Source: Paenarthrobacter sp.
GTDB lineage: Bacteria > Actinomycetota > Actinomycetes > Actinomycetales > Micrococcaceae
Length of the DNA: 64,000 nt
NCBI GenBank assembly: GCA_031179305.1
Contig: JAPSHX010000008.1
Coordinates: 1-64,000, forward strand
Direction of reading: 5' to 3'
The position numbers and the translations under genes are program-made. The notes beneath the pieces are model-generated. The model saw only the letters and a list, made by a program, of their open reading frames with translations. It was not told where the DNA came from and did no database searches. Of the stretch, positions 26,076 to 34,442 are shown piece by piece. Numbering within the stretch: position 1 is the first letter of the stretch; each line of letters opens with the position of its first letter.

Positions 26076-27016
26076 GGCGTTCCTCCAGTGAGTGCGGTGG
26101 TGATGACTTTGGCGTCGTGACGGATGAGGTCAAGGTAGGTGGGAACGGGGCCGTCAGCTTCGGAAAGGGAATCGACGTAAAGAACGCCACCAAACCTGGC
26201 GTCCGTGGCACCAACCACCTGTTGCATCGGGGCGTCGGAAACCGTGGATTCACAGAACACTGCCGGAACCTGGTTGGCCTTGACGAACTCGATGGCCCGG
26301 GTGATCTGCTGTGGCGTGGCCTGCTGTTCAGCGTTCACGGCCCAGATGTAGACCTCCTTGAGGCCGGCATCCCGGGCCAGATAGGTGAACGCCCCTTCAC
26401 AGGTGACCAGCGCCCTCTGCTTCTCCGACAGTACAGACAGCTTGGACACCATCTCGTCCTGCACGGTCTGGAGTTGGGCGTTGTAGGCCTTGGCGTTTGC
26501 TTTGAATTCGCCGGCGTGCGAAGGTTCCAGTTTGGCGAAGGCCTTGGCCATGTTGTTTGCGTAAATCTGAACGTTTTTGGGGGACATCCAGGCGTGCGGG
26601 TTCGGCTTTCCCTGGTAGGAGTCCTCGGCAATGGGCATGACGTCCACGCCCTCGCTCACTACCGCGTGCGGTACATCGAGGTCCTCCACGAACTGGGCAA
26701 ACCATGCTTCCAGATTGAGGCCATTGTCCAGGATGAGATCGGCTTGGGCAGCTTTCCGGATATCGCCCGGAGTTGGCTCATAGCCGTGGATCTCAGCTCC
26801 AGCTTTGGTGATGGACTCGACGCGGAGCTTATCTCCGGCAACGTTCTTGGCGATGTCTGCCAAGACTGTGAAAGTAGTGAGGACTACGGGCTTGTCATCT
26901 TCTCCCGCAGAGGAGTTCCCGCCACAGGCGGAGATTCCTAAGGCAAGGGCGATTGCGGTCAGGACAGCAGCGAAACGGCGGACATCTTTGGCGCGCCGAA
27001 ACGGAAAGTTAGGCAT
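26072..27016 (-). CDS. Metal ABC transporter substrate-binding lipoprotein (SitA/MntA/ZnuA type)
   Basis: 314 residues from ATG 27016; an earlier frame start at 27067 would lie upstream of the promoter. Lipobox GISAC at Cys31. The motif GAEIHGYEPTPGDI with metal-ligand His, then PHAWMSPKN (second His) and the C-terminal YVDSLSEADGPVPTYLDLI match cluster A-I metal binders. The YEPTP form leans to Mn/Fe; there is no His-rich loop as in many ZnuA proteins. First gene of the operon; apparently leaderless. Confidence 0.92.
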   Translation of the reverse strand: MPNFPFRRAKDVRRFAAVLTAIALALGISACGGNSSAGEDDKPVVLTTFTVLADIAKNVAGDKLRVESITKAGAEIHGYEPTPGDIRKAAQADLILDNGLNLEAWFAQFVEDLDVPHAVVSEGVDVMPIAEDSYQGKPNPHAWMSPKNVQIYANNMAKAFAKLEPSHAGEFKANAKAYNAQLQTVQDEMVSKLSVLSEKQRALVTCEGAFTYLARDAGLKEVYIWAVNAEQQATPQQITRAIEFVKANQVPAVFCESTVSDAPMQQVVGATDARFGGVLYVDSLSEADGPVPTYLDLIRHDAKVITTALTGGTP

Positions 27017-27023
27017 ACCGAAA

Positions 27024-27052
27024 AGTGTAGCCAAGCATGGCCCGCGCAGCAA
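27024..27052 (-). promoter_or_regulatory. Promoter of the metal transporter, leaderless
   Basis: On the minus strand TTGCTG (27047-27052), 17-bp spacer and TACACT (27024-27029), then 7 nt to the ATG at 27016. There is no room for a ribosome site, so the transcript should begin at or next to the ATG. Confidence 0.65.
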
Positions 27053-27067
27053 AGCTAGGCTGGTCAT

Positions 27068-27796
27068 ATGGGCACTCTTTCCACAAAAGCACCTTTGTAT
27101 AGATTCACTGCCCTGGATGCCATGGCCGTGGCAGCATATGTGGGCTTCACCGCCTATTTCCTGCTGGCTGGCCAGACGCTCAACCGTCTAATGCTTGATC
27201 TGTTTGATGACCCGGCAACAGCGTCCTATGCCGTCAACGCGATCTTTTATGCCGCCGTCGGAATATTCGCCGTAGCCTCCGCCTGGCGGGTAGTGGGCCG
27301 TGACCTCCGAATCTTGGGAACCCGGCCGTGGTTCACCCTTGGCATGGTGCCGTTGACCCTGGTGGTGATGCTGATTCTTACAGCCTTTCTGGTGGCAGCC
27401 TTCGGGACCGCCCAAAGCTCCCAGAATCAACTGGGCATCCAAGGCATGCTGCAGCAGGTGCCTGCTTGGCTGATGGTGCCATTACTGGTCATCCTGGGCC
27501 CGTTCGTGGAGGAATATCTCTTTCGGCACCTCCTGATCGGCAAGTTGTCGCAGTACCTGAATATCTGGGTTTGCTGCGTGATCTCCGTGGTGGTTTTCTC
27601 GTCCATCCATGTAGTAGGCCGCGAAGGAATCGCTTTGTCTGCGCTCGCTCCGTATTTAGGGATGGCCGTGGTGCTGGTAGCTGTTTACGTCTGGACGGGC
27701 AAGAACCTGATGTTCTCCTACTTTGTCCACGCAGCCAAGAACCTCATGGCCGTTGTCCTGATCTACGCCGTCCCGCCCGAACTCCTCCCCAACTAG
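27068..27796 (+). CDS. CPBP-family intramembrane metalloprotease
   Basis: 242 residues, about seven membrane helices. The CPBP (CAAX protease/bacteriocin-processing) motifs are present: FVEEYLFRHLL (EExxxR), SSIHVVG and FVHAAKNLM with the metal-binding His residues. Members cleave membrane substrates or act in bacteriocin self-immunity; the target is unknown. It is divergent from the metal transporter, and no ribosome site precedes the ATG. The stop codon lies inside the long hairpin at 27787-27854. Confidence 0.88.
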   Translation: MGTLSTKAPLYRFTALDAMAVAAYVGFTAYFLLAGQTLNRLMLDLFDDPATASYAVNAIFYAAVGIFAVASAWRVVGRDLRILGTRPWFTLGMVPLTLVVMLILTAFLVAAFGTAQSSQNQLGIQGMLQQVPAWLMVPLLVILGPFVEEYLFRHLLIGKLSQYLNIWVCCVISVVVFSSIHVVGREGIALSALAPYLGMAVVLVAVYVWTGKNLMFSYFVHAAKNLMAVVLIYAVPPELLPN

Positions 27797-27854
27797 GTCG
27801 CAGTTCAGGTCGTTCTCAGCCCTGAGAACGACCTGAACTGCGACCTAGTTGGGG
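27787..27854. terminator. 68-nt hairpin with perfect 32-bp arms enclosing a stop codon
   Basis: Arms 27787-27818 and 27823-27854 are exact complements with the loop GCCC. The CPBP gene's stop (27794-27796) lies in the left arm. Probable terminator; no T-run. Confidence 0.75.
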
Positions 27855-27920
27855 AACCCGGACGGAAGCTGACCGCAACCCCCTACCCAGCCCCGCGCAG
27901 TCGGGAATAGCTTGAAGAGC

Positions 27921-28358
27921 ATGACACTGAACATCCAAGTAGTAGTCGACTGCAAGAAGCCGCACGACCTCGCCGACTGGTGGGCTGAGACCCTCGAGTG
28001 GAACGTCGAGCCGCAGGACGAGGCGTTCATCCGGTCCATGATCGAGCAAGGGTATGCCACCGAAGACCAGACCATCACGCACAACGGCAAGCTGGTGTGG
28101 GCAGAGGGCTGCGCGATCGTGCCCACCGAAGACGCAGACCCCAAGACCGGCCGGCGGATCCTGTTCCAAACGGACCCTAACGAAAAGACGGTCAAGAACC
28201 GGGTGCACTGGGATGTCCGGCTGGACGGCCGGGACAAGGATGACGTGCGGAAACAACTCGAAGCGCGCGGTGCCAAGCACCTGTGGACCGCCAATCAGGG
28301 ACCCCACGAATGGCACACCATGGCCGACCCCGAGGGCAACGAGTTCTGCATCAGCTAA
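27921..28358 (+). CDS. VOC-family (glyoxalase/bleomycin-resistance fold) protein
   Basis: 145 residues from ATG 27921 (a TTG at 27912 is less likely). It starts MTLNIQVVVDCKKPHDLADW and ends GPHEWHTMADPEGNEFCIS, the recurrent ending of actinobacterial VOC proteins, with NRVHWDVRLDGRDKDDVRKQ in the centre. The fold supports metal-dependent lyases, dioxygenases and drug-binding proteins. Function unknown. It lies just before the menB start. Confidence 0.87.
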   Translation: MTLNIQVVVDCKKPHDLADWWAETLEWNVEPQDEAFIRSMIEQGYATEDQTITHNGKLVWAEGCAIVPTEDADPKTGRRILFQTDPNEKTVKNRVHWDVRLDGRDKDDVRKQLEARGAKHLWTANQGPHEWHTMADPEGNEFCIS

Positions 28359-28379
28359 GGCCATTACTAGACTCGGACT

Positions 28380-29342
28380 GTGAACAACCAACTCCCTGCC
28401 AAGGTTTCCGACGTCTTTGACCCCTCACGCTGGCGCACTGTTTCCGGCTTCGACGACTTCAAAGACATGACCTACCACCGGCAGGTTGAGCGTTCAACGG
28501 ACGGCACAGTCAAGGACCTCCCCACGGTACGCATCGCGTTCAACCGCCCCGAGGTCCGCAACGCCTTCCGCCCGGGTACCGTGGATGAGCTCTACCGCGC
28601 CATGGACCACGCCCGCATGACCCCGGATGTTGCCACGGTGCTGCTCACAGGCAACGGACCTTCGGAAAAAGACGGCGGACACTCGTTCTGCTCCGGCGGC
28701 GACCAGCGGATCCGTGGCCGGGACGGCTACCGCTACCAAGTAGAAGGCGCTGCGGGTGACTCCGCTGAATTTATCGACCCCGCCCGCGCCGGCCGCCTTC
28801 ACATCCTGGAAGTCCAGCGACTCATGCGGACCATGCCCAAGGTGGTCATCGCCGTTGTCAACGGCTGGGCGGCCGGCGGCGGCCACTCGCTGCACGTGGT
28901 CAGCGACCTCACTATCGCCTCGCGCGAGCACGGCAAGTTCAAGCAGACGGACGCAACCGTGGGAAGTTTCGACGCCGGATACGGCTCGGCGCTGTTGGCC
29001 CGCCAGATCGGGCAGAAAGCCGCGCGGGAAATCTTCTTCCTGGCACGCGAATATTCCGCAGAGGACATGGTCAGGATGGGGGCAGTGAACGAGGCCGTTG
29101 ACCACTCCCGCCTCGAAGAAGTTGCTCTGGAGTATGCAGCCGATATCGCCCGCCAGTCACCGCAGGCCATCCGCATGCTCAAGTTCGCTTTCAACCTTGC
29201 CGACGACGGCCTTGCCGGCCAGCAGGTCTTCGCCGGCGAAGCCACCCGTCTCGCGTACATGACGGACGAGGCCGTGGAGGGCAAAGAAGCGTTCCTTCAA
29301 AAGCGCGATCCCGACTGGTCCAACTTCCCCTACTACTTCTAG
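28380..29342 (+). CDS. menB: 1,4-dihydroxy-2-naphthoyl-CoA synthase MenB
   Basis: 320 residues, GTG start. The crotonase-type MenB features are clear: FDDFKDMTYHRQVE, FNRPEVRNAFRPGTVDEL, SFCSGGDQRIRGRDGY, VNGWAAGGGHSLHVV, TDATVGSFDAGYGS and the ending KRDPDWSNFPYYF. MenB cyclises o-succinylbenzoyl-CoA in menaquinone synthesis. It is followed after 7 bp by menE and then menA, forming a menaquinone operon without menD, menF or menC in this window. Confidence 0.96.
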   Translation: MNNQLPAKVSDVFDPSRWRTVSGFDDFKDMTYHRQVERSTDGTVKDLPTVRIAFNRPEVRNAFRPGTVDELYRAMDHARMTPDVATVLLTGNGPSEKDGGHSFCSGGDQRIRGRDGYRYQVEGAAGDSAEFIDPARAGRLHILEVQRLMRTMPKVVIAVVNGWAAGGGHSLHVVSDLTIASREHGKFKQTDATVGSFDAGYGSALLARQIGQKAAREIFFLAREYSAEDMVRMGAVNEAVDHSRLEEVALEYAADIARQSPQAIRMLKFAFNLADDGLAGQQVFAGEATRLAYMTDEAVEGKEAFLQKRDPDWSNFPYYF

Positions 29343-29349
29343 GACCACC

Positions 29350-30489
29350 GTGAACATCGATCCCATTTTGAAAGCCCTGATGGCTGCCCTCCATGGCGAG
29401 GGCCCCGCCGTCGAAATCATGGTGGATAAAAACGGCGCGCCGCAGGCTGTTCCGGTTGAGACCGGCGTCGAAGACGCAGCCGTGGTGGTCCGCACTTCCG
29501 GTTCCACGGGGACGCCGAAGGCAACCGTACTGACCGTCGACGCCCTCGCAGCTTCTTCTGTATCCACCGCCGTGGCCCTGCGTGGCGAAGGACAGTGGTT
29601 GCTGGCACTGCCGCTGCAGTATGTGGCCGGCGTGCAGGTGCTGGTCCGCTCGCTCTACGCAGGCACGCGTCCGTGGGTCATGGATCAGTCGAGCGGCTTC
29701 ACACCGGAGGCCTTCACGGCCGCCGCCGAGGAACTGACCGACAAGATCCGGTTTACTTCCTTGGTGCCCACGCAACTGCAACGGCTCCTCGACTCCCCCA
29801 CGCCGGAAACCCTGGCCGTGCTGCGCCGTTTCAACGCGATCCTGCTGGGCGGCGCTCCCGCTTCTGCTGGACTCCTTGCGACCGCCCACGCCGAGGGCCT
29901 CAAGGTGGTGACCACCTACGGCTCGGCCGAGACGTGCGGCGGGTGCATTTACGACGGCGAGCCGTTGGACGGCGTCGAGGTCCGTATAGGTGAAGGCGAA
30001 CTGGAAGGCCGCATCCTGCTGGGTGGCGACACCGTGGCGGCGGGCTACCTGGACGCGGCCCGCGCCTCTAAGGCAGCATTCTTCGAGGAAGACGGCGTGC
30101 AGTGGTACATCACGGGCGATCTGGGCGAGCTGTCAGATGACGGCAAACTCACAGTGCTGGGCCGCGCCGATGACGTGATCATCACCGGCGGCGTCAAAGC
30201 CTCCGCCGCTTACATCCAGGGCAAGCTGGAAGAGCTCGACGGCGTCACTGCGGCTTTCGTAACTGGTGTACCGTCGCGGGAGTGGGGCCAAGCCGTGGCA
30301 GCTTACGTTGCGGTGACTGATGCATCGCCCGCCGGCCTCAAGGGTTTCACAGCCCGCCGGGATGAAGTACTGGGCGTCCTGGCGCCCAAAACGGTGTTCG
30401 CTGACAAGGATTTGCCGATGCTTCCCAACGGAAAGCCGGACCGTATGGCCATGATTGACCGGCTTTCCGAGCTGCATCAGGGACAATAG
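29350..30489 (+). CDS. menE: o-Succinylbenzoate-CoA ligase MenE
   Basis: 379 residues, GTG start. An acyl-adenylate-forming enzyme: the P-loop-like TSGSTGTPKATVLTVDA, TTYGSAETCGGCIYDG, ITGDLGELSDDGKL and the C-terminal LPMLPNGKPDRMA with the catalytic Lys. It makes o-succinylbenzoyl-CoA, the MenB substrate. It is shorter than general acyl-CoA ligases, as is normal for actinobacterial MenE. Confidence 0.94.
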   Translation: MNIDPILKALMAALHGEGPAVEIMVDKNGAPQAVPVETGVEDAAVVVRTSGSTGTPKATVLTVDALAASSVSTAVALRGEGQWLLALPLQYVAGVQVLVRSLYAGTRPWVMDQSSGFTPEAFTAAAEELTDKIRFTSLVPTQLQRLLDSPTPETLAVLRRFNAILLGGAPASAGLLATAHAEGLKVVTTYGSAETCGGCIYDGEPLDGVEVRIGEGELEGRILLGGDTVAAGYLDAARASKAAFFEEDGVQWYITGDLGELSDDGKLTVLGRADDVIITGGVKASAAYIQGKLEELDGVTAAFVTGVPSREWGQAVAAYVAVTDASPAGLKGFTARRDEVLGVLAPKTVFADKDLPMLPNGKPDRMAMIDRLSELHQGQ

Positions 30490-30549
30490 ACAAGTTCTTC
30501 CTCCCACCCCCTGACTCAGATCAACCGCGAAATACACGAGGTACTACAC

Positions 30550-31431
30550 GTGGCGACAGCTGCACAATGGATTCAAGGAGCCCGGCTCCGCACACTGCCC
30601 GCGGCCATCGCGCCGGTCCTTATCGGTTCGGCAGCGGCGTACGAGCTCCAGGCTTTCCGGTTGCCGAACGCGATCCTGGCAGCTCTTGTGGCTCTTCTGC
30701 TTCAAATTGGCGTGAACTACGCAAACGACTACTCCGACGGCATCCGGGGCACGGATGAGGACCGCGTGGGCCCCCTCCGTTTGGTTGGTTCAGGAGCTGC
30801 GAAGCCGGAACAGGTGAAGTGGGCTGCCTTTGCGCTGTTCGGGGCGGCGATGATTTGCGGTCTCATCCTGGTGATCATCACCCAAGCGTGGTGGCTGATC
30901 CTGGTCGGTATCGGCTGCATCCTGGCGGCTTGGGGCTACACAGGCGGCAAGAACCCCTACGGCTACCTGGGCCTGGGCGATGTCTTTGTTTTCGTGTTCT
31001 TCGGACTCGTGGCAACCCTGGGAACCACCTACACGCAGGCCGGGCAGGTCAGCCTGGCCGCGGTCATCGGTGCGATCGGCACCGGACTCATCGCCTGTGC
31101 GTTGCTGATGGCCAACAACGTCAGGGATATCCCCACGGATGCGGCTGCTGGAAAGCGGACCTTGGCAGTCCGTCTGGGTGACCGGCACGCCCGCGAAAGC
31201 TACGTACTGATGCTGGCCGTGGCCATCCTGCTGGTGATCGTCCTGGCACCCACCAAGCCGTGGATGCTGATCGTGCTGCTGCTGATTCCGGCCTGCCTGA
31301 TGCCGGCCTGGCTCATGGTGAACGGCAAGAAGCGCAAGAGCCTGATCCCGGTTCTCAAGCAGACCGGCATGATCAACCTCGGTTACAGCCTGTTGTTCTC
31401 GCTGGGACTGATCCTGAGCCGGGGCTTCTGA
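30550..31431 (+). CDS. menA: 1,4-dihydroxy-2-naphthoate polyprenyltransferase MenA
   Basis: 293 residues, GTG start, about eight membrane helices. UbiA-superfamily motifs: NYANDYSDGIRGTDEDRVG and the second Asp-rich site NNVRDIPTDAAAGKRTLA. It attaches the isoprenoid chain to dihydroxynaphthoate at the membrane in menaquinone synthesis. The 60-bp gap after menE shows no hairpin, so it is likely the operon's last gene. Confidence 0.95.
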   Translation: MATAAQWIQGARLRTLPAAIAPVLIGSAAAYELQAFRLPNAILAALVALLLQIGVNYANDYSDGIRGTDEDRVGPLRLVGSGAAKPEQVKWAAFALFGAAMICGLILVIITQAWWLILVGIGCILAAWGYTGGKNPYGYLGLGDVFVFVFFGLVATLGTTYTQAGQVSLAAVIGAIGTGLIACALLMANNVRDIPTDAAAGKRTLAVRLGDRHARESYVLMLAVAILLVIVLAPTKPWMLIVLLLIPACLMPAWLMVNGKKRKSLIPVLKQTGMINLGYSLLFSLGLILSRGF

Positions 31432-31459
31432 GCCCTTCCGTCCGAGTTTTTGTACAGCA

Positions 31460-31490
31460 AACGCCCCTAAGAAGCTCTCTTGGGGGCGTT
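31460..31490. terminator. Hairpin between menA and the DUF4229 gene
   Basis: Arms 31460-31472 and 31478-31490 pair at 12 of 13 positions around AGCTC, between convergent genes. It is flanked by TTTTT and A8 on the plus strand, so a U-tract is lacking on either strand's exit side. Confidence 0.6.
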
Positions 31491-31509
31491 ATCTGTAAAA
31501 AAAACTTCT

Positions 31510-31821
31510 CTAGAGAGTGCCCGGGCGTTTATCGTTGTTCACGGCGATGTCCGGGTTCTTCTCAACCAAGCCGTCCTCGACGGCGGCGTCTTCAACCTCA
31601 CCGGCAGTTCGGATGGGCTTGGCCCGCCCGGAGAACCGTTCGCGCATAGCTGCCGTGGCGGCGTCGCGCTGCTTCTGGAAAAAGAGGTAGCTGATGGCGA
31701 AGGCAATCAGCCCGGCAAAGACCACAGCCAGGATCCAGCCCACCCCCAAAAAGGCGAACAGCACGAACAACGGCACGAACAGCGCCAGACGGATGAGGGA
31801 ATACTTCAGGAAAGCCACCAT
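31510..31821 (-). CDS. Small membrane protein of the DUF4229 type
   Basis: 103 residues: MVAFLKYSLIRLALFVPLF, a second hydrophobic helix around residues 27-48 and a polar tail with QKQRDAATAAMRERFSGRAK. Two-helix membrane protein, family DUF4229, of unknown role, found near menaquinone genes in actinobacteria. It is convergent to menA. Confidence 0.78.
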   Translation of the reverse strand: MVAFLKYSLIRLALFVPLFVLFAFLGVGWILAVVFAGLIAFAISYLFFQKQRDAATAAMRERFSGRAKPIRTAGEVEDAAVEDGLVEKNPDIAVNNDKRPGTL

Positions 31822-31908
31822 CCAAGTTTAGCCGCCCGGATGGTTGCACTCTGATCACAGCCGGAACAGGGCGTCCAGTGATCGGCTTCAGGCGACTAGA
31901 CTTGGTGC

Positions 31909-32349
31909 ATGCTCCGGGTTGTAGGCGTCGTTATAGTTCTAGTCATCTTTGTCTATGCCCTGGTGGACGTCATCCGCACGGACGGCAACCAAACACGCGG
32001 GATTTCCAAACCCGCATGGATCATTGTGATGATCCTCCTGCCGCTGCTGGGAGCGATCCTCTGGTTCATTTTTGGTCGGCCCTACGGCAAGCCCACTGCC
32101 AAGCCCGTACGCCGACAGCCCACAGCCCCGGACGACGACCCCGAGTTCCTGCGCAACCTGGAAACCCGACGCCGTAACCAGGCTGAAGAGGATCGCCTGA
32201 AGAAACTCAAGGCGGAACATGACGCCAAGGAACGCGATACCGGCGACAAGCCGAACGACGGCAGCGGCGACGCCAAAAACAACGGTTTCAAACCCGGCGA
32301 CGCCAAGCGCAGCGAGCCGGATCCCCATGACACGGACGAGCTGAAGTAG
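31909..32349 (+). CDS. PLDc_N-domain small membrane protein
   Basis: 146 residues. The first 60 form the phospholipase D-nuclease N-terminal domain found alone in many actinobacterial proteins: two membrane helices with VYALVDVIRTD and WIIVMILLPLLGAILWFIFG-R-PYGK. A charged tail follows, rich in Lys, Asp and Glu (EEDRLKKLKAEHDAKERD). It is not a phospholipase itself. The next gene starts 7 bp later, suggesting cotranscription. Confidence 0.85.
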   Translation: MLRVVGVVIVLVIFVYALVDVIRTDGNQTRGISKPAWIIVMILLPLLGAILWFIFGRPYGKPTAKPVRRQPTAPDDDPEFLRNLETRRRNQAEEDRLKKLKAEHDAKERDTGDKPNDGSGDAKNNGFKPGDAKRSEPDPHDTDELK

Positions 32350-32355
32350 GCAAAC

Positions 32356-32958
32356 ATGGCCCAGCAAGCTGATGGATCACGGCAGTCACCTTCCTCCACA
32401 CCATCAGCCAGCGGGCCCGCATCACCCTCCGCACCGCCTCCACGGCCTGGCATCTCCCTGTCCACGCCGCCGCCCATAGCGGAGGCTGTTCGTCCTCCTG
32501 GACCAGCCCGTTTGTCCCGCACTCTGTGGGTGGCCAGTTTCGTTGCCGGTATCGCGGTGGTGGTGACAGGCTTTCTTGACCGGGACTCCCACTTCGAACG
32601 CCTGAAGGGCGTCATTGGAGGCATGGTTCCCGACGGCGACGCGGACGCCATAGAGGGAGCCACCGCCGTCGTTTTCCTGGGAAGCCTCGCCATGCTCGCG
32701 CTGGTAATAGCCATGGAAGCCGTCCTGCTGGCGGTCCTCTTCAAACGCCGCATCTGGGCTCGGTGGGCCTTGGCTCCTTTGGTCCTCCTCCATGCTGTGG
32801 TCACCGTCATTACGGCCGACTTTGTGGTGGCCCCTGGCGGGGACGGTGTCTTGACGATTGTGCTGTTGGCGGCCCAATTCATCCTGGCTGCAGCCGCCCT
32901 GATCCTGCTGTTCCTCCCGTCCACCACCATCTGGTTGCTCAGCGAACGGGTTGGCTAG
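32356..32958 (+). CDS. Proline-rich-tailed membrane protein of unknown function
   Basis: 200 residues. The first about 50 residues are Pro/Ser/Ala-rich and presumably cytoplasmic or disordered; then four hydrophobic segments (WVASFVAGIAVVVTGFL, AVVFLGSLAMLALVIAM, RWALAPLVLLHAVVTVI, LAAQFILAAAALILLFL). No family recognised. Convergent with the dynamin-like GTPase that ends at 32967, only 8 bp away. Confidence 0.8.
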   Translation: MAQQADGSRQSPSSTPSASGPASPSAPPPRPGISLSTPPPIAEAVRPPGPARLSRTLWVASFVAGIAVVVTGFLDRDSHFERLKGVIGGMVPDGDADAIEGATAVVFLGSLAMLALVIAMEAVLLAVLFKRRIWARWALAPLVLLHAVVTVITADFVVAPGGDGVLTIVLLAAQFILAAAALILLFLPSTTIWLLSERVG

Positions 32959-32966
32959 CGGGTTGC

Positions 32967-34442
32967 CTAACGAGCGGCTGGAATAGCGGCCAGCATCCCC
33001 TCGCAACTGCGCAGGACTACGCGGCAAGCGTCCAGTGCGGCCGGCTCAGTGAGCGGGTTCTCCGCGAGCAAGCGCCAACGGTTCAGGCTTTCCCGTGCCG
33101 CCTCGCTGATCTGCTCCGGGCCGGCCTCCGGATCCAGTCCCAACCTCCGTGGCGGCGTGCTGCCACGGCCGCCCACCAACCGCTCAGCCTCTGCTGATTG
33201 CTCCGGGGTCAGGTTTAGGCCCTCGGTCCGAAGTGTGGCCAGGAGCCTCAATTCCCGGAACTCGTGGGCGCCTGTGAGGAGCCTTTCCAGACTGCCTTCC
33301 AAGAGCAGCGCGACGTCCCTTGGCGAACTGCGCAGCAAGGCTTCCAAGCCCACGACGGCGGCACGCGCCTTGAGTGCCTCCGCTCGCGTCTGGAACAGAT
33401 AGGCGATGTTCTCCAACAACTGGCCAAGTCCGCTGCGTCGTGCCAGCTCATGGGCCAGTTCCGTGGGATTGTCCATTCCACCCCGGAGGAGGGCAACGCC
33501 AAGGCGTATGCCGAACAGGCCGAATCTTTGCACGAGGGACGCTTTTGCTGCCGAGCCCAGTCCATCGGGCTCGGCGGCGCGAACAAAGAGATCCGCTGAC
33601 AGCATCAACCTTTCCCTCTGGTTCCTTTCCATCTGCGCCAACAGCCTCATGGCCTCGAAATCGGTCTGGCGCATGGTCCGCGAACTTTGGGCCAGCAGGC
33701 CGGCAACCGGGACAACACCCAGGGCAAGGGGCCTGAGGTTTTGGTCCCGGCTGTATCTGTCAGCGATCACTGCTGCGGAGATGAGGGAATCGATTCTTCC
33801 CGCGCCGATCTCGTCAGCCCGGGACAGGACCGCCAAGGCATTGACAGTCCCCGATTGGCCCGCGCAAGTGTCCTTGAAGGATTCCAGGAATCGGACATCG
33901 GAAGCATGGAGGTGCCGCATGAGGTAGATGACGGCGTCCGCGGCCATGGGGGCATCTTCGGGGAGGAGGAACTCCGTGGACCGACCTGACACGTCCTGTG
34001 ACAAGGAGGCGATCCCGGGGGTGTCGATCAAGGTGAGGTCCCGCAGGCCGGCGGATGGCCAGTCGACCACCAGCCGCTCCACGTCATCGGCCCGGAGATC
34101 ACCCATGTTGAAGACCAACCTGCCGTCTTCGCGGGTGACTGGGAGGGACTGCGGTTCCCCGATGATCGGATGGAGCGTGATCCTGGGGGTGTGCCCATAG
34201 CGGTACCACGTGACGATCCGTGTGCATTCCCCGGCGTCAGTAGGGGCGATTTCCTCCCCGATGATCGCATTGAGCAGCGTCGACTTGCCGGCCTTGACCA
34301 TGCCGGCCACTGCTATGCGCAAAGGGCCTTCCAGCCTGCCCTGGAGCTCGTCCACCACAGCAAGTGCCGCTGCGTCCTCGTGGAAGACCTCCCTTGCTTG
34401 CCGGAGCAGGTGGGCGGCTCCGGCGATGCCCGACTCGATCAT
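32967..34442 (-). CDS. Dynamin-like GTPase, IniC-like
   Basis: 491 residues. The GTPase domain has the P-loop VAGMVKAGKSTLLNAI near residue 45, switch/G3 LIDTPG near 140 and G4 LSRAD near 205. It resembles bacterial dynamin-related proteins, and its length and position after a larger dynamin-like gene match mycobacterial IniC (493 residues). The start overlaps the IniA-like stop as ATGA. No clear membrane helix, so it may need its partner for membrane attachment. Likely acts in membrane remodelling or envelope stress (inference from the family). Confidence 0.88.
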   Translation of the reverse strand: MIESGIAGAAHLLRQAREVFHEDAAALAVVDELQGRLEGPLRIAVAGMVKAGKSTLLNAIIGEEIAPTDAGECTRIVTWYRYGHTPRITLHPIIGEPQSLPVTREDGRLVFNMGDLRADDVERLVVDWPSAGLRDLTLIDTPGIASLSQDVSGRSTEFLLPEDAPMAADAVIYLMRHLHASDVRFLESFKDTCAGQSGTVNALAVLSRADEIGAGRIDSLISAAVIADRYSRDQNLRPLALGVVPVAGLLAQSSRTMRQTDFEAMRLLAQMERNQRERLMLSADLFVRAAEPDGLGSAAKASLVQRFGLFGIRLGVALLRGGMDNPTELAHELARRSGLGQLLENIAYLFQTRAEALKARAAVVGLEALLRSSPRDVALLLEGSLERLLTGAHEFRELRLLATLRTEGLNLTPEQSAEAERLVGGRGSTPPRRLGLDPEAGPEQISEAARESLNRWRLLAENPLTEPAALDACRVVLRSCEGMLAAIPAAR

